The notes under the pieces are model-generated. The model had not been told where the DNA came from and made no database searches. It saw only the letters and a program-made list of their open reading frames with translations. Both the position numbers and the translations under genes were made by a program. Positions 55,021 to 55,082 of a stretch of 55,082 nt of DNA are shown here, piece after piece. Every line of letters begins with the position of its first letter. Position 1 is the first letter of the stretch. The stretch is from a virus: positions 1 through 55,082 of the IMG/VR virus record IMGVR_UViG_3300030430_005159. One strand, written 5' to 3'.

Positions 55021-55082
55021 TGCCTGTTGGTTTCGATGAATGGTGCAAGATGAGCGGTGTGCCAAACCGTTGGGAGTCTACG
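55020..55082 (+). CDS. Start of a gene cut by the window end
   Basis: The ATG overlaps the previous TGA. Only 21 codons are visible (MPVGFDEWCKMSG and on). Product cannot be judged. It shows the rightward operon continues. Confidence 0.6.
   Translation, partial: MPVGFDEWCKMSGVPNRWEST

Noticed and set aside
1-55082. CRISPR array, insertion sequence or attachment site
   Set aside because: No repeat-spacer pattern, transposase, integrase or terminal inverted repeat was seen; the short tandem repeats are within fibres, linkers or the operator region.

Overview
The window is most of the late region of a tailed double-stranded DNA phage (Caudoviricetes). The particle looks podovirus-like. It has a terminase, portal, scaffold, HK97-type capsid, head-tail adaptor and beta-propeller nozzle-like protein. 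Several large internal-virion-type proteins are present, but I see no sheath, tail tube or tape measure. The host is not determinable. Promoter-like sequences are sigma70-like, and several small families (FmdB-type ribbon, GYGKKKFVV-type and MARGGL-type basic proteins) resemble ones I know from aquatic phages. No DNA polymerase, RNA polymerase, helicase, integrase or tRNA is visible. Partial genes run off both ends, so the genome continues beyond the window.

Layout. (1) 1-667, plus strand: the tail of a gene and a complete DUF2589 protein, closed by a long dyad facing the leftward genes. (2) 50059 down to 752, minus strand, one long leftward gene train. In order of transcription it holds: two unknown genes and RusA with a terminator; two small beta-rich proteins; a 2232-residue polyvalent protein; a run of small basic and cysteine-rich proteins; SSB; terminase subunits; portal; FmdB-like zinc ribbon; a Met/His-repeat protein; scaffold; major capsid; decoration protein; a strong intrinsic terminator; adaptor; nozzle; three related fibre or appendage proteins; internal virion proteins including an M23 peptidase and a 2509-residue giant; fibres, one with Asn-Ala-Thr repeats and one a BNR propeller; then a lysis-like block with a YkuD-like enzyme and several small membrane or coiled-coil proteins. 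Many junctions overlap as ATGA or TGATG, which implies translational coupling. (3) 50060-52437: a GC-rich strand-switch region that is nearly gene-free. It has a possible 120-residue ORF, about 0.9 kb of dense local hairpins (candidate structured RNA), and an array of GTCCC-type repeats around a consensus-like rightward promoter (candidate operator or origin). (4) 52438-55082, plus strand: a GC-richer set of small genes. Four of them are preceded by the same cassette, ACCGGGG-hairpin-CCCC followed by a Shine-Dalgarno, with a different stem and loop each time.

The most notable items are the polyvalent protein (a predicted metallopeptidase, an ADP-ribosyltransferase-like region and a ParB-like segment in one chain), the strand-switch region, and the repeated hairpin/SD cassettes of the rightward operon. 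Apparent early promoters on both sides of the switch share the -10 sequence TAAACT followed by GG. Functions are assigned from recognised sequence motifs only; no database search was possible.
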